Assembly: GCA_905221605.1 (NCBI GenBank)
Contig: CAJNDS010002184.1
Span: 148,501-212,500, forward strand
Source of the DNA: Symbiodinium natans
Lineage: Eukaryota > Sar > Dinophyceae > Suessiales > Symbiodiniaceae
Direction of reading: 5' to 3'
Length of the DNA stretch: 64,000 nucleotides
The notes below the pieces were generated by a model. The model saw only the letters and a program-made list of their open reading frames with translations. It made no database searches and was not told the origin of the DNA. Position 1 is the first letter of the stretch, and the number at the start of each line of letters is the position of its first letter. A program made the translations under genes and the position numbers. Positions 1 to 12,327 of the stretch are shown piece after piece.

Positions 1-65
1 GCCTGCAATGGCTTGAGATTCCGAGGCTTTCGCGGCTTCGGTGCGAGGCTTTCGGGCTCTCTCTG

Positions 66-199
66 ATTCATGCTTGGGATAGTACTCCAATTTTAGATTT
101 ACGGTCTAGGGTTTAGGGTTTAGGGTTTAGGGTTCCTTATTGGGTTTAAGCTCCCTAAAAAAGTAAATTTGTTGCCCAACTACCCAACTACGACACAAG
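66..199. mobile_element. Family 1 element with TTTAGGG insert
   Basis: GATTCATGCTTGGGATAG start, TTATTGGGTTTAAG internal block and CCCAACTACGACACAAG end, with an array at about 107-133. Confidence 0.55.
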
Positions 200-559
200 C
201 TCTGGGCTCTGAGGACCCTTCAAGGCTTGTTGAGCCTTCAGCGTTTAGGGGTTTTAGGGTCTTAGGGGTTTTAGGGGTTTAAGGGGTTTAAGGGGTTTTA
301 GCGTTCAGGGGATTTAGGGATGTAAGGGGTTTTGGGGTTTAGGGGTTTTGGGTTTTAAGGGCTTTAGCGTTCAGGGATTTAGGGGTTTAGGGTTTAGTGC
401 TTCCGGGCTTGGGTCTTACTCTCGGGTCTGGGTTGAGGGCGATGTTCGTGTGTTGAGTGTGGATTGTGAGCTTCCAAGTCTGTGGCGGCAGTTCATGCAA
501 ACCCGAAACCATGAACGCTGAAACCTTAAACTCCGTCCACTCCACACTTTTGGGCTTAT

Positions 560-720
560 GGTTAGGGTTTAGGGTTTAGGGTTTAGGGTTTAGGGTTTAG
601 GGTTTAGGGTGTAGGGTGTAGGGTTTAGGGTGTAGGGTTTAGGGTTTAGGGTTTAGGGTTTAGGGTTTAGGGTTTAGGGTTTAGGGTTTAGGGTTTAGGG
701 TTTAGGGTTTAGGGTTTAGG
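560..720. repeat. TTTAGGG array
   Basis: About 160 bp of 7-bp TTTAGGG units with few variants (GTGTAGG). Interstitial, with no chromosome end. Confidence 0.9.
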
Positions 721-936
721 GGTCTACTTGCACCCCTTGGGTACTTACTATCCCAACTATGACTTATAACCAAGTGTTGGCCGTATTAGGGGGGACACCC
801 GAGGTGCTTATGAGTAGGCTATGACTACACTTATAGCTGGGTGAACCATGAACCTCCTAAACCCTGGACCCGAAACCCTAGACGCAATAGTAAGTACTCC
901 GAACCTCCAAGTAGAGTTGAAGCCACCGAACCCTAA

Positions 937-1038
937 ACTACATTTTGCTTAAGACCCCCCCAAAAAAAATCAATATTATTTAGTATAAGGGCAATATAGG
1001 GATTATTCAGTTTTTTGGGGTTCTTAAGCAAATAGTAG
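937..1038. mobile_element. Family 3 inverted-repeat element
   Basis: CTACATTTTGCTTAAGACCC at the left and GGGTTCTTAAGCAAATAGTA at the right form an inverted repeat. Confidence 0.65.
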
Positions 1039-1363
1039 TAACAGTCCCGAAGTCGAGCTCTGTGTTCGTATGAACCCCTCATAGGGCTTAGGGAAAGGGC
1101 CTTCAGGGCTGGGGGTTGAAGAACCCCAAGCCCTAAGCTCATGCTAAACCCTAAACCCCAAACCCCAAACCCTAAAGCCCAAACCCTAAACCCTAAACCC
1201 TAAACCCTAAACCCTAAACCCGAAACCCTAAACCCTAAACCATTTTGGGGGAGGTTTGAGCTACAAACCCCTGCAGTCCCTGAAGCCATCTCAGCGCGAG
1301 AAGCTTCCGCGGCGCCGGCTGCGGAGGCGGCTCCACCTCGAGGGGTTTGGGGTTTGGGGTTTA

Positions 1364-1700
1364 GGGTTTAGGGTTTGGGGTAGAGGGTTTAGAGGGTTTA
1401 GAGGGTTTAGAGGGTTTAGAGGGTTTAGAGGGTTTAGAGGGTTTAGAGGGTTTAGAGGGTTTAGGAGGGTTTAGAGGGTTTAGAGGGTTTAGAGGGTTTT
1501 GAGGGTTTAGAGGGTTTAGAGAGTTTAGGAGGGTTTAAAGGGTTTTTGGGGTTTAGAGGGTTTAGAGAGTTTGGGAGGGTTTAGGAGGGTTTAGAGGGTT
1601 TAGAGAGTTTAGAGGGTTTAGAGGGTTTACAGGGTTTTGAGGGTTTAGAGGGCTTTGAGGGTTTAGAGAGTTTAGAGAGTTTAGAGGGTTCAGAGGGTTT
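1364..1700. repeat. Variant array GAGGGTTTA
   Basis: Degenerate 9-bp GAGGGTTTA units, an expanded variant of the telomere unit. The open frame across it (GFRGFRG) is repeat, not protein. Confidence 0.85.
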
Positions 1701-1857
1701 AGGCGCTTTCAGGGGCTTTTAGGGGCTTCCAGGGGCGTTTGGCGCTGTTTATTCTGGGGTGGACCTGGGATTGCCAGTGGGTATAAGAATGGGGTTGTGC
1801 AGAACTGGGTGTTTTATTCCAAGTCTGACATCAGGTTCAGGGTTCGGTGTTTAGGGT

Positions 1858-1951
1858 TGAGATGTTCCCCCTTATACTATCAGTCCTTCCTAGGGACTAT
1901 GGTACCCATAATCCCGATTAAAGACTGTTAGTATAAGGGGGAACATCCCAA
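1858..1951. mobile_element. Family 2 inverted-repeat element
   Basis: GAGATGTTCCCCCTTATACT at one end and GTATAAGGGGGAACATCCCA at the other; long inverted repeats around a short centre. Confidence 0.68.
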
Positions 1952-2218
1952 CTAACCCTTAACCCTTATATAACCCCAACCCCAAACCCCAAACCCTGGA
2001 CACTCAATAGTAGTTCAGGAGTCAGGGCTTAGGGTTTAGGAGGGGACTTGGGCTTAGAGGAGGTTTGGGGGGGGGGGGGGTTGTGAGGCTTTCGAGCCGT
2101 GGCTTCGCTTTTCGTGAGGTTTTCGGGGGATTTTAGCCCAGGGTGTTCTCTACTTTCAACTCAGAAGCACCCTAAACCGTTTGCACCCCACAAGCCGCAG
2201 CAGCAAAGGAAGGGCGAT

Positions 2219-2390
2219 TCCCTAAACCCTAAACCCTAGAACCTAAACCCTAGAACCTAAACCCTGAACCCTAAACCCTAGAACCTAAACCCTAAACCCT
2301 AAACCCTGAATCCTAAACCCTAAACCCTAAACCCTAAACCCTAAACCCTAAACCCTAAACCCTAAACCCTAAACCCTAAACCCTAAACCG
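2219..2390. repeat. CCCTAAA array
   Basis: Mostly exact CCCTAAA units with CCTAGAA variants at one end. Confidence 0.88.
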
Positions 2391-3439
2391 AGAGCCCCCG
2401 GGGTTGAGGGTTCCAAGGTTCGAGGCGCCTCGAAACTCGCGGGCATGGTGGCCACCCGCTCTTCGGGCAGGGAGGCGGCTTTTGGGGGAGAGGTGGGCTG
2501 CGGGCAGGCAACGGGAGTTCAGGGGGTTTCGGGTTTAGGGTTTAGGGTTTAGGGTTTGGGGTTTAGGGTTTGGGGCTCAGAGAAGACTTTTGGAGATTTT
2601 CTGGGAATCTTGAAGTGTTTGGGCTTTTCAGGCTGTAGGGGTTTAGGTCTTACACCCTTGCTTGACCATCAGAAACTAGGTGACACAGCGTTGTGTTCAG
2701 GATTTAGGGTGTAGGGTTTACGGATTCGGCTCATGTGAGCAGCCTGCTTTAGCGAAACCACTTACAAGGGAGCCTAAACCCCACAAAAACATGAATAAGG
2801 GCCTAATGTAGGCCCCTTCAGCACTAGACAACAGCTTTATATATGATTTTTGTGTGGGGGGGGGATTCTGGTACAATTACATAGGGATCATAAGGAATAC
2901 TCTGAGTAGTTTTCCCGACCCCTTTATTATTCCAGGTCCGAGTATAAAGAGTAAGAAGGAACCCTGGCGCCCCAAGAGCGCACCACGAGGAATCCTAGAC
3001 GCGTTCAGTTACTGATGCTCCAGAAAGCAAAGACAAACCCTAAACCCTAAACCCGAAACCCGAAACCCTAACCCTAAATCCGAAACCCTAAACCCTTTAA
3101 ACCGCCCCTAAACTGCGGACCCTATACCGCTGACCTCGAGACCATGGCCTCGAACCCTAAACCCGAAGCCCTTTGGTGATGGATGGGCTTCTACGCGGAG
3201 GCCGGAGACTGCCGTGGTTTGGGCGGTCCATCTCATCCCAGTGGCTTTCCTACTCATTCGTGCGAGATGAGATCAATATGAGACATACTGTCAGACTCTT
3301 AGAAGTGGGAACATTCTGAAGTCCACTAAAACCTCAAAGCCGAAAGCCCTTGCAAACCCTCAATCCTGTAAACCCCCAACCCCTCCTCTCCCTCCCCTCC
3401 CTCCCACACACACATGCGCGCGCACACGCACAGGCGGCA

Positions 3440-3560
3440 AACAGGCCGATTTTCCACGCTTTGCTAGGGCCATTCCGTACCGAAGTCCCGGTGGATGAAG
3501 CAGAGAAGCAGGCAAGAGACTTGGTGGTGAATTTTCGCAGGGCTCTTAGGGCAGGTTTAG
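3440..3560. other. Exon-like block, strand unresolved
   Basis: Plus strand after AACAG|G reads PIFHALLGPFRTEVPVDEAE and on to RRAL; minus strand reads PAKIHHQVSCLLLCFIHRDF to a TAG. Both are plausible. The T/G-rich remainder of the ORF to 3870 is low complexity. Confidence 0.28.
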
Positions 3561-4065
3561 GCTCTCTTGCGGGTGTCAGGCTTTCTGGCTTCTTTGAGGT
3601 TCCTGTTGCTTTGGTTCGGTCCTCTTTGCTTTGGGGCCTTGGGGTCTGTTGGGTTTCGGGTTTGGGGGGTCGGGAGGGGGGGGGCATTTTTGCGGTTGGG
3701 TTTGAGCGCTTGGGATTTTGCTTGTTGCTTTTTGAGTTTTCCGACGGGTTTCGGGGCCCTGGGGGGTTGCTTCTTGTGGGGCTGCCGGTGGTTGGTCGGT
3801 TCTGGGGGGGAAACGTCGGAGATCGAGCCGCGTTTAAAAACTTCTTCAAAGCTAAAAGCCCTAAACCCTAAACTCTAAACCCTAGACACTAGACCCTAGA
3901 CCCTAGACCCTAGACCCTAGACCCTAGACCCTAAACCCTAGACCCTAGACCCTAAACCCTAAAACCTAAACCCAACGAAGAGGGCTTCGAGGGTTTTGGG
4001 TCGCACTCTCTCGCTCTCTTCCTCTGCCTGCCACCCCCTATTACTACCCTACACCCTAAACCCTA

Positions 4066-4185
4066 CTTTGGAGTAGATTGAGTAGACCCTGGAAAAAAGG
4101 TATACGCTTTTTAGGTATAAGTAGCTATAATAGGAACCCAGAACCAACAAGAAGTATTGAAGTATAGTACTCCAAAGCCCAGTCA
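4066..4185. mobile_element. Family 10 element
   Basis: TTTGGAGTAGATTGAGTAGA at one end and AGTATAGTACTCCAAAG at the other. It shares GGAACCCAGAACCAACAAGA with the copy at 58628. Confidence 0.6.
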
Positions 4186-4361
4186 AGCCGATCCACGTCG
4201 GGCTAGGCTAAAGTTTGAGGACTGAGTCTGGGACTGTATCCCCCAACATACAAAAGGCAAGGCCACAGAAGGGCCCATGGGCTTCTGGTTTAGGGTTTAG
4301 GAATTAGGGTTTAGGGCTAGCCACCCTAAACCCTAAACCCTAAACCCTAAACCCTAAAATC

Positions 4362-4439
4362 CTGGAAAAGGATGCCGCGAAAGAGGCAGCCGCAGTACTT
4401 CCAGGGCCGGTCCACGTGGAAGAGCCGCAGGCCTGCGTC
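4362..4439 (-). CDS. Exon, unknown function
   Basis: 26-codon exon, AG|G acceptor and GA donor (CAG|GATTTT), reading DAGLRLFHVDRPWKYCGCLF. The reverse frame is open too but less protein-like. Confidence 0.42.
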
Positions 4440-5335
4440 CTCAGAAGCTGGGCTTAGGGTTTAGGGTTTAGGCGGTTTAGGGCTTAGGGTTTAGGGTTTA
4501 GGGTTAAGGGAATAGGGCTTGGGGTTTAGGGTTTAGGGCTTAGGATGTAGGGCTTAGGGTTTAGGGTTTAGAGTTCGTTGGGCAGGGCCCCATGGGGTTT
4601 GCACGGGCAACAAGGGCCTGTGTTCTCAGAGAAAGGAATTTGCTCTTGGGTGTTTCCGAGGGTGACTTGATGGACTTTAGTTGGGGTTTGGGGTTTGGGC
4701 TTGAGGTAGGGGATTGGGGACGATTTGTCGAGTGATCCCTTTACCCTCAAACCCCAACAGCCCAAAACCCCAAAACCCCAGCACCCTCAAACCCTCGAAC
4801 CCTAGAATCCTAACCCCGAAACCCTTACAACTTTCCAAAGCCTTAAACCCTGAACCCTAGTCCAATACCCAGATAAAACATGCAACATAGCCTTTATCCG
4901 CAGTTGATTGGGGACGTGGGAGTTGTATCTGGTCTCAATGTAGATTCCGAATCCTTCCCGAATCCAACTCTGGCAACTTAGAACGGCTTGCGATGCAAGA
5001 CCTCTCCTACACCCCAAGCCCGAATTAAGCCCTAAACCCTAAACCCTGAACCCTGAACCCTAAACCGCAGATCCTGCACCCCGAATACCGTCAGTCTGGT
5101 TCGGATTCCCCAGCCTCCTTCCTGGACCCCTAAACTCTAAGCCACCCCTTTCAACAAAGGCAAACCCAAAAAACCTTCACCCCCAAACCCAAGTAAGACC
5201 ACATCCTTTGAAGAACAACAAAAGGAGAGGTCTTCATGAAACCGGTAATTATTCCTAAACCATAAACCTCAGAAACCCCTGAACCTCCCGAAACTCCCGA
5301 AACCCTCAAACTCTTCCAAACCCCCGCTCCTAACC

Positions 5336-5336
<1 letters not shown>

Positions 5337-5374
<38 letters not shown>
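5337..5374. repeat. Poly-C run in a CCCCTAAA region
   Basis: A C run of more than 30 nt followed by CCCCCTAAA-type units to 5475. Similar long C or G runs occur at 28885-28907, 30194-30208, 31436-31465, 60613-60632 and 63158-63172. Confidence 0.9.
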
Positions 5375-5378
<4 letters not shown>

Positions 5379-5540
5379 CTCCCTAAACCCCCTGAACCCC
5401 CTAAACCCCTAAACCCCCCTAAACCCCTACCCCCTAACCCCCTAAACCCCCTAAACCCCCCCTAAACCCCCTAAACCCTAAACCCTAAACCCTAAACCCT
5501 AAACCCTAAACCCTAAACCCTAAACCCTAACTTTAAGGGC

Positions 5541-5628
5541 TGTTGATAGGTATCCCTTCGGCCTCGGCCGCACGCACCAGCCGACGGAGGTCCACCAGGT
5601 CGTAGGCAAATCGTGGCTGCAGGTGCAC
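5541..5628 (-). CDS. Exon, unknown function
   Basis: After CCCAG|G the minus strand reads VHLQPRFAYDLVDLRRLVRA and AEAEGIPINS. The donor end is unclear; arrays lie on both sides. Confidence 0.42.
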
Positions 5629-6904
5629 CTGGGCGTTGCAAAACGGGGGTTTAGGATTTTCAGGGTTTAGGGTTTAGGGTTTAGGGTTTAGGGTTTAGGG
5701 TTTAGGGTTTAGGGTTTAGGGTTTACGAGAAGAGTTTTGATGAGTTGGTTTGGTGCTACAGGTTGTAGATAGGATTCTTTACGCGTTTTAGAGTTTGATG
5801 AGTTGTAGGAGGGCTCTCCAGGATGTAGATAGGGCCTCAGGGCTTAGAGGGTTTCGGGTTTTCGGCATTTTTAAGGGCGATTTAAGGAATGCGTCCTCAT
5901 AGTAGTGGATCCTAAACTGACTTTCAGGAATGCCCTCTCTGAAGTTCGAGAGAATCGGTCCCTAAACCCTAAACCCTAAACCCTTAAAACCTTAAACCCT
6001 AAACCCTAAACGAAGGGCCATTGGTTTACGGCCAGGCTTGGGGCTTTGTGGGTTGCAGGTTCACCTGATGGGGCTCCGAATTGAAAATCAGGAATACCCG
6101 TGAATTGAGGGGGCCAAAAGACTGGGTAAACAGTTGAAGCACCCCAAACCCTCAATCCCTCAAGCCTTCAACCCTAAACCTTCCATCCTCAATCCCCTAT
6201 ACAACTTGTACAGGGGTCTACAAGGGGTCTCCGTTTAAGGGCCCATATTAAGGGACCATGTAACTACCCTTGGATCCCCCAAACATACGGGGTTGGGGAG
6301 GGGGGGAGGTTGGTCAAAGGGCCCCCCTTTCGGGGGGCCACGGGTGACTCTTCAGTCCCTGCCAATCCATCTGTCGATCTATCTCTCTACTTTCATCTTG
6401 ACAATATAGCTGTGCTTAGGGCTCAGGGTTGAAGACTTTACTTGTTGTCTTCGGGTACAGGGCGTAGGGCCGTAGGGCTTGGGAGCTTGGGGTAACGCGA
6501 AACCCTACAGCAGCCCCCTTGTACTAACAGTGCGGGGAACATCCCAACTGTAGACTTTTCAGGGCTCTGGGTGTGTGGAAGGTCTACTGGAGCGGACCTC
6601 CATGACAAGCTGCCCCACGCGTGGCCAGGCCTGCTAAGACGCCCTACTACCAGGCCTTTCAAGGTTAGGCTAGTGAGGGTTTAGGACTTCAGGGGCTCTC
6701 TAGGTTAACTTCATAGGGTGTTAAGGAGGGTTACTTGAGATGGGTCAAACCACCACGTACCAAGATTCCTTGAGCTTTTCAAAGAGACAGTTTTGGGGGC
6801 TTCAGGGGCATAGGGTCCCCCAAGCAGCAATTTCGGTTTAGAGTTTAGGGGCTTAAGGTGGGTCTAGATTTTGGGTGTTGGGCATAGCATAGCCTACGAA
6901 GTCC

Positions 6905-6967
6905 CTACGACGACGGAATGTAGTGAGCCTGGCCAACGAGCGCGTGCTCCCCACCCTCGATATCGAC
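6905..6967 (-). CDS. Terminal exon, unknown function
   Basis: After GGCAG|G the minus strand reads VDIEGGEHALVGQAHYIPSS then TAG. The plus strand over the same bases (NVVSLANERVLPTLDIDLPR) is also open. Confidence 0.35.
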   Translation of the reverse strand, partial: VDIEGGEHALVGQAHYIPSS

Positions 6968-7389
6968 CTGCCAAGGAAAATGGCTTGCTCTGACCAGGGT
7001 CTATAAGGTTACGTTAGGAGTTACCCAAAACCCGAAGCCCGAAACCCTGAACCCCAAAACCTAAACCCTAATCCCTAATCCCTGGCCAGGGTCTAGGGTT
7101 TAGGTGGTGTGGGATGTGCGTGCAGGGTTTCGCGATGGAAGAGATGTGAAACTCTAGCGCCAACTCCTAAACCAGCTCTTTGTATCTACCACCCCCTCCC
7201 TCTTGCAACCTCCCCTAAACCCTAAACCCTAAACTCTAAACTCTAAGCCCTGAACCCTTAAACCCTGAACCCAGGTTCTGCTTCTAACTGTTCTACTCCA
7301 GTTTCCCACGCCAGGTTGCAGTCCCTAAGCCCTTAAGCCCACATCGCCCTACTTGTCAACCCTAACCCTACCTGAGCCCCTACCCCGAA

Positions 7390-7640
7390 ACCCAAAACCC
7401 TAAAACCCTAAAACCCTAAAACCCTAAAACCCTAAAACCCTAAAACCCTAAAACCCTAAAACCCTAAAACCCTAAAACCCTAAAACCCTAAAACCCTAAA
7501 ACCCTAAAACCCTAAAACCCTAAAACCCTAAAACCCTAAAACCCTAAAACCCTAAAACCCTAAAACCCTAAAACCCTAAAACCCTAAAACCCTAAAACCC
7601 TAAAACCCTAAAACCCTAAACCCTAAAACCCAAAACCCTA
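7390..7640. repeat. 8-bp CCCTAAAA array
   Basis: About 28 uniform 8-bp units, one A longer than the standard unit, so this array was amplified from a variant. Confidence 0.9.
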
Positions 7641-7753
7641 AAACCCCAAACCCTAAAACCCTAAATCCTACAACCTAACCTACCTATACCGGCCTTGACC
7701 CTAAACCCTAAAACCCTAAAACCCTAAATCCTCCTACTTAAACCTACCTATAC

Positions 7754-7844
7754 CGGCCTTCAGGATGTCGATCTGCTCATCCCCCAGCTCGCGCAGCAGC
7801 GATCGCAGTGTGCGGGTGGGCGTCGGTGTGGGCGCCGACTGCGC
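7754..7844 (-). CDS. Exon, unknown function
   Basis: 91-nt exon after TTTTCCAG|G with a GT donor (GCCG|GTATAG), reading TRTLRSLLRELGDEQIDILK. It lies between an 8-bp CCCTAAAA array and a TTTAGGG array. Confidence 0.45.
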
Positions 7845-8935
7845 CTGGAAAATCGGGTCTAGGGTCTAGGGTTTAGGGTTTAGGGTTTAGGGTTTAGGAT
7901 TTAGGGTTTAGGGTTTAAGTTTAGGTGCGGCGTAAGCTTGAGGGCTTAGGCTCTGAGCTCACCCTACAGGTGGGTAGGGTCTCTACCTGAAGAGGGATGG
8001 GAGCAGGGCAGTGGGCATGCTGCAAAACGACCTATCGCAGGCCCCATTGGGCCACCGAAAAGTTGTGCCATGGGTCGGTGTTTTTGTTGCCCCGAAGCAT
8101 TTCAAGAAAAGTTCTTGGGGGTTTAGTAGACCCCAAGAGTAACCCTAAACCCTGAACGCCGTTTTGGTCTACAGGGCCTTACAAGGGAACCTACACGGGA
8201 ATAAGGGCCTACTCTCGGTCCTGGTCGAGGCTGGATCCATGTTCTGCTGCTTGGGATTAGCCCTCAGCGCAGTCTTTTAAAGGGCGGAGGTTTAGGGTTT
8301 AGGGTTTAGGATTTGGGGTTTGGGGTTTAGGTTCTTCTTGCTCTCTTTTCTTGTGTCACTGTTGCAGGGTCCTTTTGAAGGGTCAGGGAACGCCGCAGGT
8401 GCCCTCATCTCCAACCTACTAAGTTCCGTGGGCCTTTAGTTAGGGAGTTGAAACATGATTTAACCCGAAACCCAAAACCTCCATAGACCGTGGGAAACTC
8501 AGGCCTTTAGCTATAGGGAGTTGGAAGATGACCCTTACCCCCGAAACCCTAACCCTCCATAGACCGTGGTGCAAGCAGCGCATGCTCCTGTACCCTCAAT
8601 CCTGTATATCAGCATCAAGGACACCCTAGCCAGCCCTCCCAAATTCCCGAAAGCACAGCTCAGGATTTTTGAGGCTTTTGGAGGGTTTGGGAGGTTTCAG
8701 GTCTAGGAAATTCGTAGTTTGCACAGTAGGGTTTAGGACTAAGGGCTTTTTGCGGCTTCGGGTCAGGTTTAGGGCAACATCTAGCGACAGTCTGACTACC
8801 CAGGCCCCTTTGTGGCCCTCGAGAAGCCTGCCGTAAGCCCTGGACTTTGAATACGGTTTGTAGGCTTTACGGTCTAAGCTTTCGGGTTCGACTGTTGGGC
8901 TGCTATGACCCAGCTTCAAACCCTCAACCCTATCC

Positions 8936-9003
8936 CCAACGCCCTTCGGACGATGTGCCCACCACCGCAGCATCTCCACGCCGTCCGTGCGGCCCAAAGC
9001 CAC
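8936..9003 (-). CDS. Possible exon
   Basis: After AAG|G the minus strand reads VALGRTDGVEMLRWWAHRPK. The frame continues open into repeat sequence, so the 3' boundary is arbitrary. Confidence 0.3.
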
Positions 9004-10032
9004 CTTCGTTGAAACCAGGATTTCCTTCTAGGACTCCTGCTGTAGACAAGTAACAGAACCACTGAACAGATCGTCCTTCAACAGCCTACTATATGATAAG
9101 GGCACAGGTGAACCTTGAACCCTAAACCTTGAACCCCAAACCCCAAGCCCCAAACCCTAAACCCGAAACCCCAAATCCGAAACCCGAAACCCGAAACCCG
9201 AAGCCCTGCCGAGTTCCTCTGGCCCTTGGAGTAGGGCAGTCTGGGGGGAGGTCGGTATTTCAGCCGTTGGGCCGCCTATGTTACCAGGTTGTCCGGCAAC
9301 CTAGGATTAAAAAGCGGTGCCCTATTTTGCTTGAAGGGGCTTTAGGGTTTAGGGTATTTAGGGGATGTAGGGTTTAGGGTTCAGGGGGTCATAAGGGAAC
9401 CTAAACTCCCCCAAAAGGGGAATGGGGGTACTGCTGGGCATCCCAGTGTGTTATGAGGTCTGGGGCGTGGCTCTTGAACTACGAAGCGGCGGCGATACGC
9501 TCCGGTTTAGGGCCGTGGGTTTTGGGGCTTGGGGGTTTTCCGCGTTTTCAGTGTCGGGGATGTTCTAGACTTTGAGAATGTTCCAGCCGGGCCAGGACTT
9601 TGTCAAGCAATCCCTCACGGGAATTAAGTATCGTCCTACCTCCTTTATAAGGTCCCAACCCTAAACCCTAAATCCTAAGCCCTGTAAACCCCAAACCCTA
9701 AACCGCCCCAGGGTGCCTCGTGGGAGGGGCACTAGGGCAGCCAGCTCGACCAGAAACAAACAGCCCTCAGCCTGAAACTGGTAACCCTCAAGCCCTGAAA
9801 AGCCCTGAAAGCTTTGAATTTCCAACTGGAAATTCTAGAAGCCCCAAGATGCCTGAAAAAGCTCTGAACAGTTAAGACCCTGGAAACCCTCAACCCCAGA
9901 AGCCTAAGCCCTAAACCCCAGAAGCCCTTAAACCCGAAACTGATTCATGGTTGGGATAGTCTACGACAAAGAGAAGCCCTAAACCCTTAAACCCCTAAAC
10001 CCCTAAAACCCTAAACCCCTAAAACCCTAAAC

Positions 10033-10130
10033 CCTAAACCTCCTGGGATTCGGCAAGGCCGCCGGCATCACCGTGGGTGCCAAGGGATGCTGCGACTTCG
10101 CCGGTGCGGGGTCGAAGATTCGAACCTTCT
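10033..10130. other. Exon-like block, strand unresolved
   Basis: Plus reads GFGKAAGITVGAKGCCDFAG; minus reads RTGEVAASLGTHGDAGGLAE. GC-rich unique sequence between arrays, so likely coding on one strand. Confidence 0.28.
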
Positions 10131-10737
10131 CTTGCTTTCCTTTGGGGCCTGGGGCTTGGGGCTTGGGGTTTAGGGTTTGGGGTTTAGGGTTTAGGGCTTT
10201 TCTGGCTGGTTCTTAGTGGGGAATGAGGGAATGAGGTACGCTATGTAATCCCTTAAAGGGTATATATAGGGCCCGAATTCCCTGATTCCCTACTAAGAAC
10301 CAGGGGACCTTTTCTTGATTTCGTTTGGGGCCTGGGGTTTGGGGTTTAGGGTTTAGGGTTTGGGGTTTAGGGTTTAGGGTTTAGGGTGTTTAGAACGTTT
10401 GTGGATATTTAGAGTTTTGGGTTTGGGGTTTTCGTGCTTTCGTTTGGAGTTGAGGGTTTGGGTTTAAGGGAACTTGGAAGTCGGGTCCCTGTACATGCTC
10501 GTCTAGTGAGTCTAGTGGGGTGTAAAGAACCCGAAACCCGAAACCCTACACTCTAAACCCTAAACCCTAAACCTTAAACCCTAAACCTTAAACCCTAAAC
10601 CCTAAACCCTACACTCTAAACCCTAAACCCTAAACCTTAAACCCTAAACCCGGGCTTTAAGGGATGAGGTGGGGTGGGAGGTCAAGGGCTCATGCGTTCT
10701 TACTTCGGAGGGTGTTTAAGGGGGGCTCGTCTACTGA

Positions 10738-10830
10738 CTCATGGTTGGTATAGTATTAAAGTTTCATAAAGGTTCTATTCCTTATTGGGTTTAAGTACCC
10801 TTCAACATGTAAAATGTTACCCAACCATGA
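10738..10830. mobile_element. Family 1 element, compact copy
   Basis: Starts CTCATGGTTGG, contains CCTTATTGGGTTTAAGTACC and AACATGTAAAATGTTACC, and ends CCAACCATGA. The ends are inverted repeats. Confidence 0.65.
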
Positions 10831-10916
10831 CCCCTAAACCCTAAACCCTAAACCCTAAACCCTAAACCCTAAACCCTAAACCCTAAACCCTAAACCCTAA
10901 ACCCTAAACCCTAAAA
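10829..10916. repeat. CCCTAAA array beside a family 1 element
   Basis: Exact CCCTAAA units starting at the end of the element at 10738-10830. Confidence 0.85.
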
Positions 10917-11241
10917 CCCTCTTGAGGGTGTTTAGCTTGTTTGTTGCGGGGGTTGAAGGTTTAGGGTAGGGCTTCGAAGGGCGTTTAAGACCCAAGCTTG
11001 GCAAACTTAGGGTTTAGGGTTTAGGGTTTAGGGTTTAGGTTGGATCGAAGTCGGAAATCGCCTCAAGCCAGCGGAGGTAGTGGAGAAATCCCTCAAGGAT
11101 GCGGTAGGTTTAGGGTTTAGGGTTCGGGCCTTAGGTTTAGGGTGTAAGGGTAGAGGCATAAAAGGGGGTTCAGGGCTCAATAGGGTTGCCACAAGGGGGG
11201 TTTAGGGTTTGGGGTGTAGGGTAGTTTAGGGTTTCCGCCGT

Positions 11242-11515
11242 CTAATGCTTGAGAACTGACCATTGCCTGCGACGCCTGAGAGATCGCCTTCTCGTGCCCC
11301 AATGGAGCACCTTTGACTCAAAGCTCGGCTCTGTTCTCCTTTTCCGCAGCCTCATGCTGCAAGATGAAGTCCAGTGCATCATGTTGCCTGGGAGTCGGTC
11401 AACACTTCCACGGATCGCCAGCTCTAAAACTGCAAGCCTGTGGCTCGCATCCGGCTGCCCCCAAGTGATGCCCATGAAGAAATTCTCACTTCCTGGATTC
11501 TCATCTTCGTGAACC
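11242..11515. other. Unique block, open on both strands
   Basis: About 270 bp of non-repetitive sequence open on both strands: minus ITWGQPDASHRLAVLELAIR, plus LVPQWSTFDSKLGSVLLFRS. One strand is probably exon; no splice boundary decides which. Confidence 0.3.
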
Positions 11516-11818
11516 CTAAACCCTAAACCCCAAACCCCAAACCCTAAACCCCAAACCCTAAACCCTAAACCTCATCGATGGTGGGTACATCAGGCCTGGA
11601 TTCTGAGAGTCTTTGAATTCCCAGACCTGGAAACCAGGTGCTTCGGAATTTTGGTTCGGAAGAACCGTAGATTTGGGGCTTCGAGCATTTCGGGTTTCTC
11701 AAGGAGAGGGCTTAGGGTTGAGGGTTTAGGAGCTGAGACGAGTCTCAAACCCTAAACCCTAATTTCCAATTTCCTAAACCCTAAAACCTCAACCTTAAAC
11801 CCTAAACCCTAAACCTAA

Positions 11819-11888
11819 TCAACTTCGGGCATCCGCCGAGGCGCGGTGCAGTCCGTGCGTGCCAGAATAGCATCCTCGCTGGTGGGCC
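11819..11888 (-). CDS. Terminal exon, unknown function
   Basis: After TTCAG|G the minus strand reads AHQRGCYSGTHGLHRASADA and stops at TGA. The opposite strand is also open. Confidence 0.33.
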
Positions 11889-12041
11889 CTGAACTCCAAG
11901 CCCAAAACACAAAACCGCGGCTGAGCTCTAGACACCCTAAACCCTAAACCCTAAACCCTAAACCCTAAACCCTAAACCCTAAACCCTAAACCCTAAATCC
12001 TGAACCCTGTACCCTAAACTCTGAACCCTGTACCCTAAACC

Positions 12042-12130
12042 TGATTCCTGGTTGGGATAGTATTAAATTCTAAATTTCTACTCCTTATTAGGTCTAAGTA
12101 CCCTTGAATGAAAAGTGTTATAGAGTACCC
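12042..12130. mobile_element. Family 1 element, eroded end
   Basis: GATTCCTGGTTGGGATAG start and internal CCTTATTAGGTCTAAGTACC as in the other copies; the distal end is degraded. Confidence 0.55.
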
Positions 12131-12327
12131 TCAACCCTGAACCCTAAACCCTCGTCCCATCATGAAGGGAGCGCGGGTCCGCACCAACCTAATCTCGAAA
12201 CCACAAGGCTTTCGAGCCTGAACCTAAAGGAGTCCTATACCTTGCTGCCTTGGTTTAGGGTTTAGGGCTGCTTAGGGCTTAGGGTTGAGGGTTTAGGGTT
12301 TAGGGCAACCAAAAAACCTAAACAAAC

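Noticed and set aside
1256-1474. 72-codon plus-strand frame with GFRGFRG repeats
   Set aside because: It is the translation of a GAGGGTTTA-type array with no splice or start context.
10105-10130. tRNA-like T-arm sequence (GGTCGAAGATTCGAACC)
   Set aside because: No matching acceptor stem, D-arm or anticodon arm nearby; the block is exon-like on either strand.
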